A DNA stretch of 64,000 nucleotides from VRUE01 sp963705635 (lineage in GTDB: Bacteria; Actinomycetota; Thermoleophilia; Solirubrobacterales; 70-9), in assembly GCA_963705635.1 (NCBI GenBank), contig CAVPKH010000003.1, positions 496,001 through 560,000 of the forward strand. Direction: 5' to 3'. Positions 25,703 to 34,619 of the stretch are shown here, piece by piece. The notes below the pieces were generated by a model, which did no database searches, was not told the origin of the DNA, and saw nothing but the letters and a program-made list of their open reading frames with translations. Every line of letters begins with the position of its first letter. The stretch's first letter is position 1. The position numbers and the translations under genes were made by a program.

Positions 25703-26783
25703 CCGTGAGCTCGGCGGCGCCGAGCTCGCCCTGCTGATGCTGATCGAGGGCCTTGACCCGAGCTGGCAGCCGACCCTGCTGCTCGACGACGTCCCCGAGT
25801 CGGCAACGCTGGCCGAGCGCGCCGGGGCGATCGGCGCCCGCGTGCGCCGGATCGCGCCGATGCCGCTCGGCCTCGCCGGCGGCAGGCGGGCGATCGGGCT
25901 CGCCCGCCTGCTGCGGGACGAGCGCCCGGCGATCTTCCACGCCACCCTGAGCTGGCCGCTGGCGGCCAAGTGGGCGCTTGCAGCCGCGGTCGCCGCCCGC
26001 ATTCCTAGCGTGGCGACGGTCCAGCTCATCCCCGAGTTCAAGCTGGAGCGCTCCTCCTACTGGCAGCTGCGCGCGCTCGCCGCCGGCGTCGGCCGCTACA
26101 TCGGGGTCTCGCGCGACGTCGCCGACGAGCTGGTCGGGCGCTTCGGCTACCCGGCGTCGAAGGTCAGCGTCGGCTACAACGCGGTGCGGCTCGAGCGCTT
26201 CGAGCAGCCGGCGCCGCCGGGTCTGCGCGAGGAGCTGAGCGGCGGCCGGGACCGCCCGCTCGTCCTCACCCCGGCTCGGCTCGACGAGCAGAAGGGCCAC
26301 CCGGTTCTCCTGCGCGCCGCGGCCGAGCTGCCCGAGGTCGAGCTCGTCCTTGCCGGCGAGGGCCCCGAACGTGACTCGCTGGAAGCGCTGGCGGCGGAGC
26401 TGGGCGTTGCCGAGCGGGTCCACTTCCTCGGCTACCGCAGCGACATCCCGCAGCTGCTCGCGGCCTGCGACGCCTTCGCCCTGCCCTCCCTCTACGAGGG
26501 TTCCTCGCTGGCGGTGCTGGAGGCGATGGCGGCGCGGCGGCCGGTGGTCAGCTCGGCGATCGGCGGCACCGACGAGCTGATCGACGACGGCGCCGACGGG
26601 CTGCTCGTCGCCCCCGGCGACGCGGCGGCGCTGGCGGCGGCGCTGCGGCGCCTGCTCGGCGACCCGGAGCTGGGCGACTCGCTTGCGGCACGGGCGCGAG
26701 CGCGGGTCGAGCGCGACTTCACCCCGGCGGCGATGGTGCGACGGGTCGAAGCGATCTACGCGGAGCTGCTGGCCAGTGGCTGA
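25671..26783 (+). CDS. GT4 glycosyltransferase
   Basis: About 370 residues from GTG 25671 (SIFFYTDSRELGGAELAL). An upstream in-frame start at 25602 is possible but would overlap the previous gene by 100 bases. GT-B fold with RYIGVSRDVADELVGRFG, donor domain LVLTPARLDEQKGHPVLL, GYRSDIPQLLAACDAFALPS and YEGSSLAVLEAMAARRPVV with the E-x7-E signature. It ends overlapping the GTG of the next gene by 8 bases. Confidence 0.87.
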   Translation: MARSIFFYTDSRELGGAELALLMLIEGLDPSWQPTLLLDDVPESATLAERAGAIGARVRRIAPMPLGLAGGRRAIGLARLLRDERPAIFHATLSWPLAAKWALAAAVAARIPSVATVQLIPEFKLERSSYWQLRALAAGVGRYIGVSRDVADELVGRFGYPASKVSVGYNAVRLERFEQPAPPGLREELSGGRDRPLVLTPARLDEQKGHPVLLRAAAELPEVELVLAGEGPERDSLEALAAELGVAERVHFLGYRSDIPQLLAACDAFALPSLYEGSSLAVLEAMAARRPVVSSAIGGTDELIDDGADGLLVAPGDAAALAAALRRLLGDPELGDSLAARARARVERDFTPAAMVRRVEAIYAELLASG

Positions 26784-28278
26784 AGCGGCGGCGCCCGAGG
26801 CCCTGCCCGAGCCGCAGCTCAACGAGCTGCTGCGCCGGGCCGACTGGCGCTTCCTGCTGCGCCAGGCCGAGCCGCCGCGGATCGCCGACCTGACCAGCGG
26901 CGGCGACTCGCAGGCGATCGGGCTGATCGGCCGTGGAGAACCGGTGCCGGGAGCGGCGGACGTCGCGGTGATCGGCTACCCGACCAAGCTGGCGCTGGGC
27001 GCCGCGACCGAGGCGCTGCGCCTCGGCGGCGAGGTCGTCTGCCTCTGGCGCCTGCCGCGGCCCGGCGCCAGCAGGCGCGCGGCGGCGCGGTTGCGTCGCG
27101 CCGGCTTCAGCGACGTGCGCGTGCTCTGGCCGGGACCGGCGGCACGCCACTCGCCACAGTTCTGGTTGCAGCTCGATGCCCCGGCCGCCGCCGCCCACCT
27201 GCTCGCCCAGCGGCCACCGGGCTCCGCCGTGCAGAGGGCCCTGCGACCGCTCTGGCGGGCGGCGGCGCGCCTCGGCCTGCTCTCCCCCCTCTGCGCGATC
27301 GGTCGCCTGCCGGGCGGCGAGGGGGAGCCCGAGGCGGACGAGATCGAGGCCGCCTTTCCCGGCGGCGGCGCCCAGCTGCTGCTGACCGGCGGCGGGCGCA
27401 GCATCAACAAGGTGGTCGGACTCCCCTTCGCCGCAGAAGTGGCCGTGCCGGGGGCGATCGTCAAGTTCTCACGGGTGCCGGCGGCCGATCGGGCGCTCGA
27501 GCGCGAGGCGAGCGTGCTGCGCGCGATCGAGCGCGACCGGCCGGCGGTGACGGGGGTGCCGCGGCTGCTGGCGCAGGGCCGCCGCGCGGGGCGGCGGGCG
27601 CTGGCCGAGAGCGCCGTCTTCGGCAAGCCGCTGATCTCGGTGCTCTCGGAGGAGAGCTTCGCCGGGCTGGCGATGCCGGTGGGCAGGTGGCTGGTCGACC
27701 TGGTCGAGGCCGGCGCCCCGAGGCCACGCGAGGAGTGGTGGCAGCGCCTGGTCGGCGAGCCGCTGGCGGAGCTCGAGCGAAACTTCGGCGCCGTTGCCGA
27801 GCAGGCGGTCGCCCGGGCGCGGCTCCTGCTCGACGACCTCGGCGACCTGCCGGAGGCCTGCGAGCACCGCGACTGCTCGCCCTGGAACGTCGTCCTCGCC
27901 GAGGACGGCGCCCCGGGCCTGCTCGACTGGGAGTCGGCCGAGCCGCGCGGTCTGCCCGGCCTCGACCTCGCCTACTTCCTCGCCAACTGCGCCTTCGTCC
28001 TCGACCGGGCGCTGGAGTCGGGCGGCACCCGGGAGAGCTACCAGCGCCTGCTCGACCCGACCACTCCGTACGGCGCCGTCGCGGCCCGCTGCGCCGCCGA
28101 ATATCGCGATCGGCTCGGCATCGACGCCGCCACCTACGCGCGCCTGCGCCTGCTCTGCTGGATCGTCCACAGCCGCTCCGACCACCGGCACCTGACGATG
28201 GCAGCGGCCGGGCCTCCCAGCCCCGAGGCACTGCGGGGAAGCGCCTTCCTCGGCCTGGTCGAAGCGGAGCTGGGCTGA
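26776..28278 (+). CDS. Two-domain protein with C-terminal aminoglycoside-phosphotransferase-like kinase fold
   Basis: About 500 residues from GTG 26776. The C-terminal half (about 215-500) is a small-molecule kinase fold: phosphate-anchor lysine in GAIVKFSRVP, catalytic loop CEHRDCSPWNVVL (H-x-D-x4-N) and metal-site LLDWESAEPRGLPGLD. The N-terminal half (about 30-190) looks like a SAM-fold remnant (DVAVIGYPTKLALGAATEAL, VVCLWRLPRP, RLRRAGFSDVRVLWPG). Within a polysaccharide operon it may phosphorylate a sugar or glycan intermediate. The target is unknown, and resistance to an antibiotic is not implied. Confidence 0.8.
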   Translation: MAEAAAPEALPEPQLNELLRRADWRFLLRQAEPPRIADLTSGGDSQAIGLIGRGEPVPGAADVAVIGYPTKLALGAATEALRLGGEVVCLWRLPRPGASRRAAARLRRAGFSDVRVLWPGPAARHSPQFWLQLDAPAAAAHLLAQRPPGSAVQRALRPLWRAAARLGLLSPLCAIGRLPGGEGEPEADEIEAAFPGGGAQLLLTGGGRSINKVVGLPFAAEVAVPGAIVKFSRVPAADRALEREASVLRAIERDRPAVTGVPRLLAQGRRAGRRALAESAVFGKPLISVLSEESFAGLAMPVGRWLVDLVEAGAPRPREEWWQRLVGEPLAELERNFGAVAEQAVARARLLLDDLGDLPEACEHRDCSPWNVVLAEDGAPGLLDWESAEPRGLPGLDLAYFLANCAFVLDRALESGGTRESYQRLLDPTTPYGAVAARCAAEYRDRLGIDAATYARLRLLCWIVHSRSDHRHLTMAAAGPPSPEALRGSAFLGLVEAELG

Positions 28279-28282
28279 ACCG

Positions 28283-29026
28283 ATGTCGGCTCTCGCAAAA
28301 CCCGCCGCGATCCTGGAGGAGCGGATCGCCCTGATGGCGCCATCACGGCGGCTGCGACTCGGCCTGGCGCAGGACGCAACCGAGCGCTACGCGGGCGGCC
28401 GCGCCATCCGCGTGCTCGACGCTGGCTGCGGCGACGGGCTGCTTGCGCTCGCCCTCGCCAAGTCCCACCCCGAGTGGGCGGTCGTCGGCATGGACATCGA
28501 CCCGAGCCTCCTCGCCGGCGCTCGCGCCCGCGGCCAAGCACGGGCCCTGGACAACGTCAAGTTCGTCGGCGCCGACCTGACCCGAACGCTCCCCGATGGC
28601 AAATTCGACGTCGTGCTGGCGCTCGAGTGCCTGACCGAGATCCCCGACGACCGGGCCGCCCTGCTCGCAATGGCGGCGGCGCTCGTCCCCGGCGGTCTCT
28701 TCGTCGCCCAGGTGCCGAGCGAGTCCTGGAAGCCGATCCTCCCCGGCAGCGCCGGGACCTGGCGCAAAGAGGTCCGCCACGGCTACAACCAGACGGAGCT
28801 CGGCCGCGCCCTCGGCGACGCCGGCTTCGAGGCGATTGAGATCGAGCCGACGTTTCACGGCGCGACGATGGTCGCGCAGGAGATCCGCGACAAGATCAAG
28901 AACTCGAACCTGGTGATCCGCGCTCTCGCCTTCCCCTTCATGGTCGCGGCCGCACGCCTCGAGCGGTTGGGCCTGCGCCTTGGCCACCCAAATGCCCTGC
29001 TGGCCAGCACCCGGCGCCCAGGATGA
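28283..29026 (+). CDS. Class I SAM-dependent methyltransferase
   Basis: 247 residues with a standard Rossmann methyltransferase core: motif I VLDAGCGDGLLALAL, an acidic motif II in VVGMDIDPSLL, FVGADLTRTLPDGKFDVVLA, and LVPGGLFVAQVPSE. The C-terminus is hydrophobic and basic (VIRALAFPFMVAAARLERLG). It probably O- or N-methylates a sugar of the surface glycan or caps its chain; this is inferred from position between the kinase-like gene and a bifunctional glycosyltransferase. Confidence 0.87.
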   Translation: MSALAKPAAILEERIALMAPSRRLRLGLAQDATERYAGGRAIRVLDAGCGDGLLALALAKSHPEWAVVGMDIDPSLLAGARARGQARALDNVKFVGADLTRTLPDGKFDVVLALECLTEIPDDRAALLAMAAALVPGGLFVAQVPSESWKPILPGSAGTWRKEVRHGYNQTELGRALGDAGFEAIEIEPTFHGATMVAQEIRDKIKNSNLVIRALAFPFMVAAARLERLGLRLGHPNALLASTRRPG

Positions 29027-29039
29027 GGCCCGGCCCGAG

Positions 29040-30665
29040 ATGAAGCTCAGCGTCGTCATCGCGACCCACAACCGCCGCGAGCTCTTGCGCCGCTGCCTCG
29101 ACGCGCTCGTCGTTCAGACCGCGGACCCCGGCGAGTTCGAGGTCATCGTCGCGGTCGACGGCTCCACCGACGGCACGCTCGAGATGCTGGCGGGGCTGAA
29201 GGCGCCGTTCCCCTTGAGCGTGCTCGAGCTACGGCAGGCCGGTGCGGCCGAGGCGCGGAACGCCGGCACGGAGGCCGCGCGCGGGGACGCCTGCCTGTTT
29301 CTCGATGATGATGTGATCGTCGCCCCCGATACCGTCGCGGCGCACATCGCCGCCCACGCCGGCGGCGAGCAAATCGCCGCGATCGGCCGCATCACCCACG
29401 AGGTGCCCTCGAAGCGCGATTGGTACAGCCAGATGTTCGCGACAACCTGGAACCGCCACTACGACAGCCTTGCCGAGAAGGGCGCGAACTGGACCGCCTG
29501 CTACGGCGGCAACCTCTCGGCCCCGCGCAGCGCGCTGATCGAGGTAGGCGGCTTCGCGACGCTGCCGACCGGCGACGACATCGAGCTTGGCTTCCGCCTC
29601 CAGGAGCACGGCTGCGAGGTGAGGTATCTGCCGAACGCAAACGGCGTCCACGTCGACCACAAGAGCCGCGGGCGGCTGCTGGCCGACTCCAGGAGCCAGG
29701 GCTCCGGCTACGTCGAGCTCGCCGAGCAGAGACCGGCGATGATGCCGCACCTGCTCGGCTGGTTCACGGCGGCCACTCCCCGCGAGGTCCTGCTGCGCCG
29801 GGCGATGCTGGCGCTGCGGGCGAGCCCGGGGCTGCTCGCAGCGACCGGGAGGCTGATCCCCAGCCAGGGGCGGAAGCAGATCTGGTTCGACTTCGTCTCG
29901 CGCTTCGCCTTCTGGCGGGCGGTGCGGAGGAGCATGAGCCGCGAACGGTGGGTGCGGACGACCCACGGCGTCCCGGTGCTGATGTATCACGCCTTCGGCA
30001 AGGAGGACGAGGGCGACCGCTACGTCGTCCCCAGACGAGCGCTGGCGCGTCAGATGAGGCTGCTCGCCCTGCTGCGCTATCGCGTCGTCCCCTTCGAGCA
30101 GGTCGCCCAGGCACTGCGCAATTCGGATCTCCCCCCCGCCCGCGCCCTGGCGATCACGATCGACGACGGCTACAGGGATAACCTCGAGGTCGCCCAGCCG
30201 ATCCTCGCCAAGCGCGGCTTCGCCGCGACGATCTTCCTCGTCAGCCGGCGGATCGGTGGTCGCTGCGACTGGACCGACGAGGGAGCGCTGAAGGCCCGGC
30301 CGCTGCTCTCGGCGGAGGAAATCGGGCAGCTCGGCGCCGACGGCGTCCGCTTCGGCGCTCACACCCGCAACCATTGCTCGCTGCCCGACGCCGACGATGA
30401 GCAGGTGAGCAACGAGATCCGCGGCTCGCGCGAGGATCTGGAGCAGGCCCTGAGCAAGCCGGTGCGGACCTTCGCCTACCCCTACGGCCGGCTCGACGAC
30501 CGAGCCATCGCCGCCGTACGGGAGGCGGGCTACGTCGGCGCCTGCACGGTCAGGCCGCGCCTGGCGAGGCTCGACGACGACCCGCTGCTGATCCCCCGGA
30601 TCGAGGTTCGCGCCGGCGACTCCCTGCTGCGCTTCGCGATCAAGCTCTGGGCCGGAGGCGCCTGA
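29040..30665 (+). CDS. Bifunctional GT2 glycosyltransferase / polysaccharide deacetylase
   Basis: 541 residues from ATG 29040. The N-terminal GT-A domain (1-300) has SVVIATHNRRELLRRCLDAL, VIVAVDGSTDGTLEM, ACLFLDDDVIVAPD and PTGDDIELGFRL. The C-terminal NodB-like deacetylase (about 320-540) has VPVLMYHAFG, the metal-site aspartates in LAITIDDGYRDNLEVA, the HxxxH-type FGAHTRNHCSLPD and RTFAYPYGRLDDRAI. One protein could thus add and then N-deacetylate an amino sugar. Last gene of the plus-strand operon; it overlaps the convergent GT2 gene by 26 bases. Confidence 0.87.
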   Translation: MKLSVVIATHNRRELLRRCLDALVVQTADPGEFEVIVAVDGSTDGTLEMLAGLKAPFPLSVLELRQAGAAEARNAGTEAARGDACLFLDDDVIVAPDTVAAHIAAHAGGEQIAAIGRITHEVPSKRDWYSQMFATTWNRHYDSLAEKGANWTACYGGNLSAPRSALIEVGGFATLPTGDDIELGFRLQEHGCEVRYLPNANGVHVDHKSRGRLLADSRSQGSGYVELAEQRPAMMPHLLGWFTAATPREVLLRRAMLALRASPGLLAATGRLIPSQGRKQIWFDFVSRFAFWRAVRRSMSRERWVRTTHGVPVLMYHAFGKEDEGDRYVVPRRALARQMRLLALLRYRVVPFEQVAQALRNSDLPPARALAITIDDGYRDNLEVAQPILAKRGFAATIFLVSRRIGGRCDWTDEGALKARPLLSAEEIGQLGADGVRFGAHTRNHCSLPDADDEQVSNEIRGSREDLEQALSKPVRTFAYPYGRLDDRAIAAVREAGYVGACTVRPRLARLDDDPLLIPRIEVRAGDSLLRFAIKLWAGGA

Positions 30666-31620
30666 CCAGGGCCGGGGCGAGCGCCGCGAGGCCGGCGAGC
30701 GCCCGAGTGCGCGGCTCGAGGCCCGGCGAGGCTGCGAGGCGCGCCAGCCTTCCGCGGCTGCCGCCGCCGGCGAGGACGACGTCTATCTCAGCGGCGACCG
30801 CGCGGGCGCGGTGGGCGCCGTAAGCCCGCTTCAGCGCCGGCCGATCGGCCTTTTGGAGCGCGGGATCGGAGGCTGCCTTTTCGAGCAGCGCGACCCGCGC
30901 CCAGAGGCTCGCCTCGCGGTTGGAGGTGAGGCTGCCAGGGCGGATGACGTAGTCGTAGTAGGGCCGATCGACGAGCCCCACGCCCGAGCCGTCGAGAATC
31001 AGGCGAAGCCAGCAGTCCCAGTCCTCGCCCTGCGAAAGCCCCTCATCGAAGCCGCCGATGTCACGCAAGCGCTCGATTCGCACCGCCGGCCAGCCGCCGA
31101 CGAAGCAGCTGTCGAAGATCGCCGTGCGCTGCTTCTCGACCGCGAAGGGATTCGCTTCGCGAAAGGTCCCCTGGGGCTGCCGGTCGACGATGAAGCGGGT
31201 ATCGGTCGTGATCAGATCGAGGTCCGGTCGCGCCAGCGCCAGCGCGGCGAGCGCCTCGAGCCGCCGCGAGTGAAAGCGGTCGTCGGCGTCGAGGACCGCC
31301 ATGAAATCGCCGCTCGCCGTCGCGACGCCGGCATTGCGGGCCGAGGCGACGCCGCCGTTGGCCTTGCTGACCAGCTCGATCCGCTCCTCATACGGCGCCA
31401 GCGCGGCGGCGAGATCGTCGGTCGAGCCGTCGTCGACGACGATCACCTCATGCGCGGGCCGGGTCTGGGCGAGGGCCGACTCGAGTGCCTCGCCGATCGT
31501 CTCGGCGGCCTGGTAGGCAGGGATGACGATCGAGAACTTCGGCGCGACCGTGAGCGGCTCAACCGGGGCGGCCGGCACCGGGACGAGAAAGTCGGCCCGG
31601 AAATCCCCGCCTTCGCTCAT
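30640..31620 (-). CDS. GT2 glycosyltransferase
   Basis: 326 residues from ATG 31620, which overlaps the stop of the ABC ATPase gene (ATGA). GT-A motifs: FSIVIPAYQAAETIGEALES, VIVVDDGSTDDLAAALAPY, GGVASARNAGVATASGDF, AVLDADDRFHSRRLEAL (DxD) and GLSQGEDWDCWLRLI. The C-terminal third is Ala/Arg-rich. It is last in a minus-strand unit of deacetylase, ABC permease, ABC ATPase and this gene, so it probably acts on the exported glycan before or during ABC export. Confidence 0.88.
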   Translation of the reverse strand: MSEGGDFRADFLVPVPAAPVEPLTVAPKFSIVIPAYQAAETIGEALESALAQTRPAHEVIVVDDGSTDDLAAALAPYEERIELVSKANGGVASARNAGVATASGDFMAVLDADDRFHSRRLEALAALALARPDLDLITTDTRFIVDRQPQGTFREANPFAVEKQRTAIFDSCFVGGWPAVRIERLRDIGGFDEGLSQGEDWDCWLRLILDGSGVGLVDRPYYDYVIRPGSLTSNREASLWARVALLEKAASDPALQKADRPALKRAYGAHRARAVAAEIDVVLAGGGSRGRLARLAASPGLEPRTRALAGLAALAPALVRRLRPRA

Positions 31621-32876
31621 GCCGGCAAGCGCCACACGTGGGGCAGGACGACGTTGCCTTCGCTGCTGGTCGCTTCCATCGGCCGCTCGCCGACGACGCC
31701 CGGCTCGACGTCGAAGAAGGTCGCACCCTGCAGCCCGTCCTGGATCTGCCGCTTGCCCTTGATCACGACGTCGATCCGGTAGCGGCCCGGCAGCAGCGGC
31801 AGCGACGGGACCTCGCACTCGATCCGCGTGCCCAGCTCGCTGTCGCGAACGTCGGCCGGGGCCGAGTTCTCGCTGTCGAAGGTGGTGACCGGCTGGCCAA
31901 GGCTGTTGACGATCGTCAACTGGCACTCCATCATCGGCACGACCTCGGTGAACTCGACCGTGATCGTCGCCGGTCGGCCCGCCACCACGGCGTCGGTGTG
32001 ACCGCCGACCCGGTCGCGGATTTCCAGCCCCTTGAGCATGGTGTCGTGGTAGCCGCTGGTATCGCGGTCGGCGCGCTCGAGCAGATCCTGCGAGGAAGCC
32101 TTCTCGAGCCGGCGCAGGTAGTGGTCGATCGCCTCGGCGACGGGGGCGTCGGCCTGCACCTGACCGCGTTCCAAAAGGATTCCACGCTGGCAAAGTGCCT
32201 GCAAAATGGCGAGATTGTGGGAGACGAAGATGACCGTCCTGCCCGCTTCGGCGACCTCGTTCATCTTGCCCAGCGACTTGCGCTGGAAGGCCGCGTCGCC
32301 GACCGCGAGCACCTCGTCGACGAGCAGGATCTCTGGCTCGAGGTGGGCGGCGACGGCGAAGGCGAGGCGCACCGACATGCCGCTCGAGTAGCGCTTCACC
32401 GGGGTGTCGAGAAAGCGCTCGATCTCGGCGAAGGCGACGATTTCGTCGAAGCGGGCGCGGATCTCCGAACGACGCATGCCGAGGATCGAGCCGTTGAGGA
32501 AGACGTTCTCGCGGCCGGTCAGCTCCGGGTGAAACCCCGTCCCCACCTCGAGCAGTGAGCCGGTGCGGCCGGTCACGTCGGCCCAGCCGGTGGTCGGCTC
32601 GACGATCCGCGAGAGGATTTTCAAGAGGGTGCTCTTGCCGGCGCCGTTGTGGCCGATCAGGCCGACGACTTCGCCCTGCTTGACGGTCAGCGAGAGGTCG
32701 CGCAGAGCCCAGAGCGTGTCGCCCTCGGGCTGCTGCGGGCGCCTGCCCCTGAGCCGCCCCAACGAGCCCTTGGCGGTTTCGACGACGCTCTCACGCAGGG
32801 TGCCGTAGCCGCGGCGGCTGAGGCCGAGGTTGTAGCTCTTGCCGAGCTCGCTGGTCTGGATCGCGACGTCGCCCAT
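31617..32876 (-). CDS. wzt: Polysaccharide ABC exporter ATPase with C-terminal carbohydrate-binding-like domain (Wzt type)
   Basis: 419 residues. The nucleotide-binding domain (about 1-265) has Walker A IGHNGAGKST, the H-type linker ELTGRENVFLNGSILGM typical of Wzt/TagH, signature YSSGMSVRLAFAVA, Walker B PEILLVDEVLAVGD and the switch histidine in VIFVSHNLAI. A C-terminal beta-sandwich (about 290-419) resembles the O-antigen-binding extension of Wzt proteins. It is 2 bases downstream of the permease gene, its partner in exporting an undecaprenyl-linked glycan. Confidence 0.92.
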   Translation of the reverse strand: MGDVAIQTSELGKSYNLGLSRRGYGTLRESVVETAKGSLGRLRGRRPQQPEGDTLWALRDLSLTVKQGEVVGLIGHNGAGKSTLLKILSRIVEPTTGWADVTGRTGSLLEVGTGFHPELTGRENVFLNGSILGMRRSEIRARFDEIVAFAEIERFLDTPVKRYSSGMSVRLAFAVAAHLEPEILLVDEVLAVGDAAFQRKSLGKMNEVAEAGRTVIFVSHNLAILQALCQRGILLERGQVQADAPVAEAIDHYLRRLEKASSQDLLERADRDTSGYHDTMLKGLEIRDRVGGHTDAVVAGRPATITVEFTEVVPMMECQLTIVNSLGQPVTTFDSENSAPADVRDSELGTRIECEVPSLPLLPGRYRIDVVIKGKRQIQDGLQGATFFDVEPGVVGERPMEATSSEGNVVLPHVWRLPA

Positions 32877-32878
32877 GG

Positions 32879-33742
32879 CTAGATGAAGTCGGCGAAGCTG
32901 CGCTCGACGCGGTCGAAGTAGGCGAGGCCGGCGACGAGGAGGACGAGTGCCGATGCGGCCGAGACACCGATCAGCGCCCACGGCGCGGGGGAGCCGAGCA
33001 CGGCCCAGCGGAAGCCTTCGATCACGCCGACCATCGGGTTGATCGCCGACAGGGTCCGCCAGGGCTCGGAGATCAGGCTGCTCGGGTAGGCAACCGGGGA
33101 GATGAACAGCCACATCTGGATCGCGAAGGGGATCACGTAGCGGACGTCGCGATAGCGCACGTTGAGGGCCGAAAGCGCTGCCGTGACGCCGACGACGGTC
33201 GCCAGCATGATCACGATCAGCATCGGCAGCGCGACCACCGCCAGCGGCGGCACCAGGCCATAGATCAAGACGACGGCAAAGAGGATGACCAGGGAGATGC
33301 CGAGGTCGACCAGGCCGGCCGCGATCGCTCCGGCCGGCATGAAGATGCGCGGAAAGTAGATTTTCGAGACCAGGGCCGAGTTGCTGACCAGGCTTTCGGA
33401 GCCGAGCAGCATCGCGTTGGCGAAGAAGGTCCAGGGCACCAGCGCGGCGAGGCTGAAGAGCGCGTAGGGCAGGCCGTCGGAGGAGATTCCCGCGACGCGA
33501 CCGAAGAAGAGCGAGAAGACGACCATGAAGCCGACCGGCTGCAGAATCGCCCAGGCGGCGCCGAGCGCGGTCTGCCGGTAGCGCACGGTGACGTCGCGAG
33601 CGGCGATCTGGAAGGCGAGGTCGCGGTAGCGCCAGAGCTCGCGCGGCGAGAGCACGCGGCTGAAGCCACTGGTCGCCTGCAGGCGGATCGTCTCGACGGG
33701 CGAGCTGGGCTCGCCAGGCGGCGAGGCGGTCTCGGTGTTCAT
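32879..33742 (-). CDS. wzm: Polysaccharide ABC exporter permease (Wzm / ABC-2 type)
   Basis: About 287 residues from ATG 33742, chosen because GGAG lies 8 bases upstream; ATG 33754 is an alternative. After an amphipathic ELWRYRDLAFQIAARDVTVRYRQT region, split here as ELWRYRDLAFQ and ARDVTVRYRQT, typical of ABC-2 permeases, come six hydrophobic segments including GFMVVFSLFFGRVAG and VVLIYGLVPPLAVVALPMLI. NVRYRDVRYVIPFAIQMWLF and SPVAYP are family motifs. It forms the exporter with the ATPase encoded next. Confidence 0.92.
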   Translation of the reverse strand: MNTETASPPGEPSSPVETIRLQATSGFSRVLSPRELWRYRDLAFQIAARDVTVRYRQTALGAAWAILQPVGFMVVFSLFFGRVAGISSDGLPYALFSLAALVPWTFFANAMLLGSESLVSNSALVSKIYFPRIFMPAGAIAAGLVDLGISLVILFAVVLIYGLVPPLAVVALPMLIVIMLATVVGVTAALSALNVRYRDVRYVIPFAIQMWLFISPVAYPSSLISEPWRTLSAINPMVGVIEGFRWAVLGSPAPWALIGVSAASALVLLVAGLAYFDRVERSFADFI

Positions 33743-33815
33743 CAGCTGCTCCATCGGCGCGAGGCTACTCCGACTGAAGTTCTGCGCCGGAGCCCTCACC
33801 CCTGGCTGGGCGCGA

Positions 33816-34619
33816 CTACTTGGAGGAGGGATCGAGGCGCACGCCGAGCAGGGTGAGCAGCGAATCGCGCAGGAGGCCGGGCCAGCCGGCGAGGGCGAGC
33901 TTCTGACGCAGCTTGCGCGGGGTGTCGCTGGCGTGGACCTCGATCCGCGGCAGGCTGAACAGATCCTCGCCGGGGCGGGGATCTCCCCAGGCAGTGGTGA
34001 AGGCGACCTCGTAGCCGGCATCGCGAACCGCGACCGCCAGCTCAGGGCTCCAGCGGCCGTAGGGATAGGAGAACGCGCGCGGACGCGGCACTCCGGCTGC
34101 CTCGATCTGATCCGCGGCGTCGGTCAGCTCGGCGTCGACCTGCTCGGGCGGCACCTCGGGCAGGGGGCGGTGGGTAAGCGTGTGCGCGCCGACCTCGATC
34201 CCCTTTGCGGGAAGCTGACTGAGACCGGCGGGATCGAGCAGGTTGAGGCTGGCGGCACCCTTGTGGTGGTCCCAGTCGTTGACCCCGCCGAGATGGCCGG
34301 CGATGGCGAAGACGACGGCCTTGATGCCGCGCTCGGCCAGCAGCGGGGCGGCGACCTCGAGCAGGTCGACGTAGGCGTCGTCGAAGCTGACCAGGATGGC
34401 GCGGCGCGGCAGGGACCCCTCGCCGGCCAGGGCGGCGAGGACGGCGTCGAGGTCGACGAAGGTCCAGCCATGGGCCGCGAGCGCGTCGAGCTGCGCGGCG
34501 AAGAGCGCCGGCGAGACGCCGTACTCGGAGATCACCGGGTCGCCGCCGAGGTCGGCAATCGCGTGGTAGGCGAGAATGCGCAACCGCGACCGGCCGCTGG
34601 CGGTCCCGCGCGAGCTCAT
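33816..34619 (-). CDS. Polysaccharide deacetylase (NodB homology)
   Basis: 267 residues. The NodB domain has LRILAYHAIADLGGDP, motif 1 ILVSFDDAYVDLLEVAAPLL, motif 2 EVGAHTLTHRPLPEV (HxxxH metal ligands) and motif 3 FSYPYGRWSPELAVAVR. No signal peptide is visible, so it may work on lipid-linked precursors inside the cell. Its ATG (34619) abuts the ATG of the divergent GT2 gene in CATATG with no intergenic base. An internal TTG start before LRILAYH is possible. Confidence 0.88.
   Translation of the reverse strand: MSSRGTASGRSRLRILAYHAIADLGGDPVISEYGVSPALFAAQLDALAAHGWTFVDLDAVLAALAGEGSLPRRAILVSFDDAYVDLLEVAAPLLAERGIKAVVFAIAGHLGGVNDWDHHKGAASLNLLDPAGLSQLPAKGIEVGAHTLTHRPLPEVPPEQVDAELTDAADQIEAAGVPRPRAFSYPYGRWSPELAVAVRDAGYEVAFTTAWGDPRPGEDLFSLPRIEVHASDTPRKLRQKLALAGWPGLLRDSLLTLLGVRLDPSSK

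Noticed and set aside
26776..28278. Aminoglycoside resistance gene
   Set aside because: Only the general kinase fold is shared. The extra N-terminal domain and the glycan operon context argue for another substrate.
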